This document shows positions 14,113-18,565 of a stretch of 18,565 bases of DNA, piece by piece; within the stretch, counting starts at the first letter, position 1, and each line of letters begins with the position of its first letter. Source of the stretch: Fidelibacterota bacterium (lineage in GTDB: Bacteria > Marinisomatota > Marinisomatia > SCGC-AAA003-L08 > GCA-002719095); contig PAHI01000011.1 of the NCBI GenBank assembly GCA_002705575.1, positions 1-18,565 on the forward strand, written 5' to 3'. The notes under the pieces were generated by a model. The model had not been told where the DNA came from. It ran no database searches and saw nothing but the letters and a program-made list of their open reading frames with translations. The translations under genes and the position numbers were made by a program.

Positions 14113-14621
14113 TAACAAATAAGCTCTTTGCTATAGTATTTATATGTTGTTTTGGTTCATTTATTTTAGCTGCAGCAGATTGGAAGGATAATCTTTTTAC
14201 TGAAAGGAGTGTTTCTTTTGGACTTATGAGTGAAAGGCTGGGAACTGATTTTTGGAATTTTTCATGGACTGCTTATAAAAAAAACAATAATGATGTTTTT
14301 ATTAGTATTGGTCCATCGATTTTTATTCCAACAAATGTAGGAATGGGATGGAAGCATTATTTTAAAGCGCGTGGTAAAAAAAATAAAGTTGTACTATTTT
14401 CATGCTTATCTATGTTTGAGAGGTCTGCAAATAAAATGAGTAATTCTACTGGTGATGCGATTAGAGAAGATAGTTGTGTCGGATTATCTGGAGGAATATC
14501 TTACTTTTTATCTAAGTGTAAAAAAAGAAATGTGTACTTAAATGTAGGAGTATTTGCTAGTTATGACTTCAGAAATGATTATTTTGTCCTACCTGTTGTT
14601 AATATAGAGTTTAAAAGATGA
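14109..14621 (+). CDS. Exported protein of unknown function, possible barrel
   Basis: A 170-residue protein whose N-terminus MITNKLFAIVFICCFGSFILAAA is a signal peptide. Strand-like segments follow (VSFGLMSERLG, VFISIGPSIFIPTNVGMGW, VGLSGGISYFL, VYLNVGVFASYDF, VLPVVNIEF), and the C-terminal residues FKR are preceded by an aromatic/hydrophobic strand. It may complement the short upstream barrel-like protein: the two genes overlap by ATGA. The NKLF start faintly resembles the array leader at 1-5762, but the DNA match is weak. Its stop again overlaps the next gene by four bases. Confidence 0.65.
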   Translation: MITNKLFAIVFICCFGSFILAAADWKDNLFTERSVSFGLMSERLGTDFWNFSWTAYKKNNNDVFISIGPSIFIPTNVGMGWKHYFKARGKKNKVVLFSCLSMFERSANKMSNSTGDAIREDSCVGLSGGISYFLSKCKKRNVYLNVGVFASYDFRNDYFVLPVVNIEFKR

Positions 14622-15649
14622 AAAAACTGTTTGTCATTGTGTTTGTTCTATTAATGGGAGACGTTTCTTATTCTCAATGTCAAGGTGATGTTAATCAAGA
14701 TAATGATCTTAATGTGTCTGATATCATTATTGTAGTAAATCACATATTGGGTTTTGATACACTCGCTGAAGATTTGCAATTAGTTGCAGATTATAACTCT
14801 AATTTAAGTATTGATGTATCTGATGTGATTTTGATTGTTAATGATATTTTAAATGAGAATTTATGTAGTTCTGAACTATTAGATATTATTACATGGAATA
14901 TAGAGAATTTCCCTAAATCAGAATTAACAATTGATTATGTAAGCTCTATAATTAATAGTTTTAATGATATTGATATTATAGCATTACAAGAGATTCAGAG
15001 TACGATAGCTTTCAATCAATTAATTAGTTCTCTTGAAGATGGTTGGGTTGGTTATAGGCATGAAGACAGTAATTATGGAGAACTTTCATATCTTATTAAT
15101 ACAGAAAAAATCACATTTAATGCTCCATATTCGATACTTAATCAAGAGGAGTATTATTTTGCATATAGACCACCTTATGTGTTAGAATTTACCTATAAAA
15201 ATAAACAGTTTGTGTTAATTAATATCCACTATAAATGTTGTGATAACACCAGTCAAGATTCGTATAGAAGAGAGCAAGCATCAATTTTACTTGATGAGTA
15301 CATTGTTGATAACTTTAATACTAAAAATGTTATAGTTGCAGGTGATTTTAATGATGAATTGATTGATGATGACAATGTTTTTGATATATTTTTAAATGAT
15401 TCACAAAATTATTTATTTGCTGATCTTGAAGTAGCCCTTCAATCTGATTGGTGGCAATATTGGTCTTATCCAACATGGCCTAGTCATATAGATCATATTT
15501 TGATTACTAATGAACTTTTTGATGAATATCAAAAACCAGCCTCATATTGTAGTACATTTTTAATAGATTCTAATTTTTCAAATTGGTGGGAATATGATCA
15601 GTATATTTCAGATCATAGACCTGTAAGAATTTCACTATTTATTGATTAA
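14618..15649 (+). CDS. Secreted EEP-fold nuclease/phosphatase with N-terminal dockerin-like domain
   Basis: A 343-residue secreted protein. A signal peptide (MKKLFVIVFVLLMGDVSYS) is followed by a dockerin-like pair of Ca2+ loops at 23-45 (GDVNQDNDLNVSDIIIVVNH) and 57-79 (ADYNSNLSIDVSDVILIVND). From about 88 to the end is an endonuclease/exonuclease/phosphatase domain: TWNIENF (Asn94), LQEIQ (Glu125), INIHY (His204), AGDFND (Asp243, Asn245), SHIDHI (Asp292, His293) and SDHRPV (Asp332, His333), all the catalytic and metal positions. Such enzymes cut phosphodiesters in DNA, RNA or lipids. The dockerin lies N-terminal rather than C-terminal. A role in extracellular DNA or phosphorus scavenging is inferred; the substrate is not shown. 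Confidence 0.88.
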   Translation: MKKLFVIVFVLLMGDVSYSQCQGDVNQDNDLNVSDIIIVVNHILGFDTLAEDLQLVADYNSNLSIDVSDVILIVNDILNENLCSSELLDIITWNIENFPKSELTIDYVSSIINSFNDIDIIALQEIQSTIAFNQLISSLEDGWVGYRHEDSNYGELSYLINTEKITFNAPYSILNQEEYYFAYRPPYVLEFTYKNKQFVLINIHYKCCDNTSQDSYRREQASILLDEYIVDNFNTKNVIVAGDFNDELIDDDNVFDIFLNDSQNYLFADLEVALQSDWWQYWSYPTWPSHIDHILITNELFDEYQKPASYCSTFLIDSNFSNWWEYDQYISDHRPVRISLFID

Positions 15650-15711
15650 AATAAGTGATTATTATAATAAATAAATTGATTTAATATGTAAATTTAGCAT
15701 TAATTTTATTT

Positions 15712-16281
15712 ATGAAATCTTTTACAGCAAAAAATAGAATCTTGATATCCAGGCTTTTTGCACTTCTTGTGTTTGTTTATATTTTTGTTTCAGATTTAGG
15801 AACTATTGAAGATGAATTTTTTCATATTCCATTATCTTTATTTGGATTTATTTTAGTTCTTATAGGCTCTATTGGACGTTTATGGTGTGCTCTTTATATA
15901 GAAGGTAATAAGACTAAAAAATTAAGAATTCAAGGACCTTACTCTATATCTAGAAATCCATTATATTTCTTTAGTTTTATTATGTTGTCTGGATACATGT
16001 TAGGAATTCAAAACATTGTATTGCCTTTTATATTATGTCTGTTTTTTGTGGTTGTGTATTATCAAACTATTAAAAATGAAGAAATAAATCTTACTAAAAT
16101 TCATGGAAAAAAATATATTGATTATTGCAATAAGGTTCCTATGATTTTCCCAAGATTCAAAAATTATAATTCTAAAGTTGAAAATGAGACAATTGAAGTA
16201 AAAATAAAAAATATACAAAATGTGTTAATTGAAACTGCAGGGTTTATTTTGATGTATTTTTTGGTTTTTCTATTTGTTTGA
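15712..16281 (+). CDS. Membrane methyltransferase, ICMT/PEMT family
   Basis: A 189-residue integral membrane protein with four or five helices (about 11-28, 40-62, 84-117, 170-189). The family signature is clear: GPYSISRNPLYFF (75-87), where the Arg-Asn-Pro belongs to the S-adenosylmethionine site, and EE..L...HGKKY..Y...VP (123-143). Relatives include isoprenylcysteine carboxyl methyltransferase, phospholipid N-methyltransferases and NnrU-like proteins. Substrate in bacteria is usually unknown; a lipid or quinone-type acceptor is plausible. The C-terminal extension (150-189) with a last helix is unusual. It has no strong ribosome binding site; the next gene begins just past its stop. Confidence 0.82.
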   Translation: MKSFTAKNRILISRLFALLVFVYIFVSDLGTIEDEFFHIPLSLFGFILVLIGSIGRLWCALYIEGNKTKKLRIQGPYSISRNPLYFFSFIMLSGYMLGIQNIVLPFILCLFFVVVYYQTIKNEEINLTKIHGKKYIDYCNKVPMIFPRFKNYNSKVENETIEVKIKNIQNVLIETAGFILMYFLVFLFV

Positions 16282-16316
16282 TAATGATTAATACTTTAAA
16301 AAAAGAGAGTTTTTTT

Positions 16317-17915
16317 ATGTTTTTAAATAAAATATTTGTTGGTTTAATTTTTAATTTTGTTTCTATGCTATTATCGCAAAACCCTATAGATAATTATTTG
16401 CTAGGAACTAATACTTTAAAAGTGATTGGTAGTTATGAAGATGGTGTAGATAATCCTCGTGATCTAGATTTTCATCCAACAATGGGTAATCAATTATGGG
16501 TATTAAATGAAGGTGAAGCTTCCTATACTAGCAATACTCAAAATATATTTAACGTATGTGTGCCTGAAAACTCAAATTTAACCTTTACTATTTATGATTC
16601 TTCTGGAAATGGTATTTGCTGTGAAAATGGTGAGGGTTCATATGAGCTAATTGGATGTGAGACTGTTTTTGTAAATGGTGGAGAGTTTGGTGAAAGTGAA
16701 AGTTCAAATTTTAATGTAGGTCTCGCGTGTAATGACATGTGTTCTTATGGCCAAGTTGATCTTGGTATAGTTATTAATACAGATAATAGAGGTAAAGAAA
16801 CGTTTTGGGCTCTCACTGATACTGATTCTGGCTTTGAGTATGCAAAACGTTTAGCTCCTGGAGGAAGTACTGTTATATACTTTGATGCAGGAGAAGATAA
16901 TCAATCGTACGAGTATAGAAAAGATTCTTATTCAAGACATTTTATGCACACAGCTAGTTCATTAGCTTTTGATGATGAGGGCTTTTTTGCGAATACAAAT
17001 GATTGTAAAGATGCTAATGATAATCCTAATGGGTTTTTTACAGGACCAACATTATGGAGTGCAGATCTTTCTACTTATGCAACAATTAATCAGAATGGTC
17101 CTCTTTTAGGTAGTCATTTAGATATGCTTCACCAGAGTCCATACGCAATGGGAATAGAATATGCAGGTTTAGGAAATATATATTGGGTATATGATGGATA
17201 TCATTCATCGATTGTTAGGTATGATTTTGCTATTCCTCATGAATATGGAGGGCATGATCATTCTGATGGAAGAATTTGGAGATATGATGAAATTGATATT
17301 CAAAGAGAAGAGGGTGTATCAAGCCATATGGTGCTAGATGATATTTCTGGATTTTTATATATTGCAGATACAGGTAATCAGAGAATTTTAAAATTTAATA
17401 CAAATTCAGGTATTTATGATTCTGATCTCACCCCTTACGGAGAACCACTAGCAGAATATTTTTTGATGAAAGAAGCTGAATGGGAAGTTTATATTAATGA
17501 AGGTCTTGATAAACCTTCAGGTATTGATTTGTATGAAAATCGTTTAGTAATCAGTGATTATGGTACAGGTGATATTATTATTTACGATATTTCAACAACT
17601 CCTCCAAATGAGTTGACTCGTATTAATACTGGTGGGCAAAGTAATGTTATGGGCCTTAAAATCGGTTCAGATAATAAAATATGGTATGTTGACTATTTTG
17701 CTGATCAAGTTGTAAGAATAGATTATGAAGCACCTTTTGGAGATATTAATCAGGATGGAATTATAAATGTAGCTGATGCGATATTTATTGTAAGTTTTAT
17801 TTTACAAACCATGAATTATAATGATGCTCAATTTAGGTCTGCTGATATAAATAGTGATGGATTTCTTAATATTAGCGATATTGTATTATTAGTAGCTTTA
17901 ATTTTAGAGAATTAA
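16317..17915 (+). CDS. Secreted beta-propeller protein with C-terminal dockerin
   Basis: About 532 residues. I choose ATG 16317 because AAAGAGAG lies just upstream and the signal peptide MFLNKIFVGLIFNFVSMLLSQ then begins the protein; an in-frame ATG at 16284 would add 11 residues. NHL-type propeller blades are visible: NPRDLDFHP..GNQLWVLNEG, LYIADTGNQRILKF, KPSGIDLYENRLVISDYGTGDIIIYD and MGLKIGSDNKIWYVDY. A Cys-rich insert (FTIYDSSGNGICCENGEGSY) sits after the first blade. The last ~57 residues are a dockerin pair (GDINQDGIINVADAIFIV and ADINSDGFLNISDIVLLV). It is probably an extracellular binding or enzyme scaffold; no catalytic residues can be assigned. Confidence 0.82.
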   Translation: MFLNKIFVGLIFNFVSMLLSQNPIDNYLLGTNTLKVIGSYEDGVDNPRDLDFHPTMGNQLWVLNEGEASYTSNTQNIFNVCVPENSNLTFTIYDSSGNGICCENGEGSYELIGCETVFVNGGEFGESESSNFNVGLACNDMCSYGQVDLGIVINTDNRGKETFWALTDTDSGFEYAKRLAPGGSTVIYFDAGEDNQSYEYRKDSYSRHFMHTASSLAFDDEGFFANTNDCKDANDNPNGFFTGPTLWSADLSTYATINQNGPLLGSHLDMLHQSPYAMGIEYAGLGNIYWVYDGYHSSIVRYDFAIPHEYGGHDHSDGRIWRYDEIDIQREEGVSSHMVLDDISGFLYIADTGNQRILKFNTNSGIYDSDLTPYGEPLAEYFLMKEAEWEVYINEGLDKPSGIDLYENRLVISDYGTGDIIIYDISTTPPNELTRINTGGQSNVMGLKIGSDNKIWYVDYFADQVVRIDYEAPFGDINQDGIINVADAIFIVSFILQTMNYNDAQFRSADINSDGFLNISDIVLLVALILEN

Positions 17916-17939
17916 AAAAACATCAATCTTATTAAGATT
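17914..17939 (-). terminator. Terminator of the lipocalin gene
   Basis: On the minus strand AATCTT-AAT-AAGATT (17939-17925) is followed four bases later by a run of seven T (17920-17914). The hairpin overlaps the lipocalin stop codon. It lies between two converging genes and may serve mainly the minus strand. Confidence 0.45.
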
Positions 17940-18435
17940 ATTCTTGAATAATTCTAGAGAAACTATTTCTATCATAATTAAATTTTTGCTCAAGCTCTAT
18001 CATAATGTTTTGATATAAATTCTCAGCAAGATTTTTATTTCTACTCATTATCCATCCCAATGAAGTGTTTTTATATCCTATAACCATGTACTTGTAGTCT
18101 TTATCTAAAATAATTACTTTGTAGGGCGCCCTAAAAAAAGGTATAAAAGGTTTAGTTAATCTAATTTTCCATGTGCTGTTATTTTTTTTATCGATAACCT
18201 TGGCTTTTTGTTTTAAATGAATTGTTTTTCCATTTTTTTCACCATAGTATGATATATTAATCTTCCCATTTTTATTAAGTGAGTAAATGTCATAAGAATT
18301 TTTATGGCCTTTTTCAATAAAGTTCGGGATATTAGCAATTACATACCATTTGCCCATAAATTTATCTAAATCCAAATTTTGAACAGTTTGCATTGACAAA
18401 CAAAAGGTAATGATTAAAAATATTGTGTACTTCAT
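17938..18435 (-). CDS. blc: Lipocalin (Blc family)
   Basis: A 165-residue secreted lipocalin. After a signal peptide (MKYTIFLIITFCLSMQTVQ) comes LDKFMGKWYVIANIPNFIEKG with the lipocalin GxWY motif (residues 28-31), then repeated beta strands, and YMVIGYKNTSLGWIMSRN, the second conserved block of bacterial Blc proteins. Blc binds fatty acids or lysophospholipids at the outer membrane. Unlike E. coli Blc there is no clear lipobox, so it may be periplasmic. The convergent neighbour ends 22 bases away. Upstream, about 115 bases away, lies a copy of the rhodopsin/crt operator, though in the orientation serving a gene beyond the window. Confidence 0.85.
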   Translation of the reverse strand: MKYTIFLIITFCLSMQTVQNLDLDKFMGKWYVIANIPNFIEKGHKNSYDIYSLNKNGKINISYYGEKNGKTIHLKQKAKVIDKKNNSTWKIRLTKPFIPFFRAPYKVIILDKDYKYMVIGYKNTSLGWIMSRNKNLAENLYQNIMIELEQKFNYDRNSFSRIIQE

Positions 18436-18550
18436 TTTAAAATATAAAATTTTTTTATAAATAATATAAAAGTTTTAAGTAAAAAAAGGTTTAGTATAAA
18501 TAATATCATTATTTTTATTGCACTATATGTAAAATATATACTATATTAAA
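18436..18550. other. Intergenic region upstream of lipocalin
   Basis: 115 bases, nearly all A/T, holding the presumed lipocalin promoter on the minus strand. I cannot single out one -35/-10 pair; no Shine-Dalgarno precedes the lipocalin ATG. Confidence 0.4.
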
Positions 18551-18565
18551 CGTGCAAAACGTGCA
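18551..18565 (+). promoter_or_regulatory. Third CGTGCA direct-repeat operator at window edge
   Basis: CGTGCA (18551-18556), AAA, CGTGCA (18560-18565): the same 15-mer as at 10376-10390. The + orientation predicts a -10 box from about base 18574 and a + strand gene outside the window, divergent from the lipocalin. Confidence 0.6.

Noticed and set aside
14109..14150. A further copy of the array leader (ACAAATAAGCTCTTTGCTATAG)
   Set aside because: The protein starts MITNKLFAIV and looks similar, but DNA identity to the core is too low to separate from ordinary signal-peptide resemblance.

Overview
The window is AT-rich, densely packed bacterial DNA. It encodes a proton-pumping proteorhodopsin, a retinal-producing carotenoid operon, secreted proteins with dockerin-like repeats, a FlgD-like C-terminal Ig fold, and Cys/Asn motifs of the [13 protein letters not shown] and CGVCGGDNSTC type. 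Together these suggest a marine surface-water bacterium of the FCB group. The Marinimicrobia (SAR406) lineage fits best, but this is inference from gene style; there is no rRNA or phylogenetic marker here.

Region 1 (about 1-5762, + strand) is a head-to-tail array of short surface or periplasmic protein genes. It holds a 5'-truncated lipoprotein, a glycine-zipper protein, three lipoproteins with plant-like leucine-rich repeats, a zinc-ribbon/J-domain protein, a FlgD-tailed lipoprotein and a possible small beta-barrel. Eight junctions carry one repeated core, ATGAATAAACTCTTTCCCAT. The core is usually the start codon and signal peptide of the next gene (A-type junctions). At three places (B-type) it instead sits between inverted repeats GCCGAATA / TATTCGGC and opens a 17-25 codon mini-ORF. 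Stop codons commonly overlap the next ATG as TAATG. The array continues upstream of the window and looks like an integron-like or recombination-built set of exchangeable cassettes, although no recombinase is visible.

Region 2 (5930-11083) is the phototrophy locus. The minus-strand operon crtY-blh-crtI-crtB has overlapping genes and converts GGPP to retinal. It diverges from a + strand proteorhodopsin with the DTE proton-pump motif and a blue-tuning Gln. Both promoters carry a 9-bp-period direct repeat, CGTGCA-NNN-CGTGCA. A third copy ends the window at 18551-18565, pointing at a gene just beyond the edge and lying upstream of a divergent lipocalin gene. This suggests a small, perhaps light- or redox-controlled, regulon.

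Region 3 (11306-17915, + strand) holds a secreted phospholipase-A2-like protein, an SLC13-type transporter with RCK_C domains, two possible outer-membrane proteins, a secreted dockerin plus endonuclease/exonuclease/phosphatase-fold protein, an ICMT/PEMT-like membrane methyltransferase, and a secreted beta-propeller protein with a C-terminal dockerin. The minus-strand lipocalin (17938-18435) closes the window.
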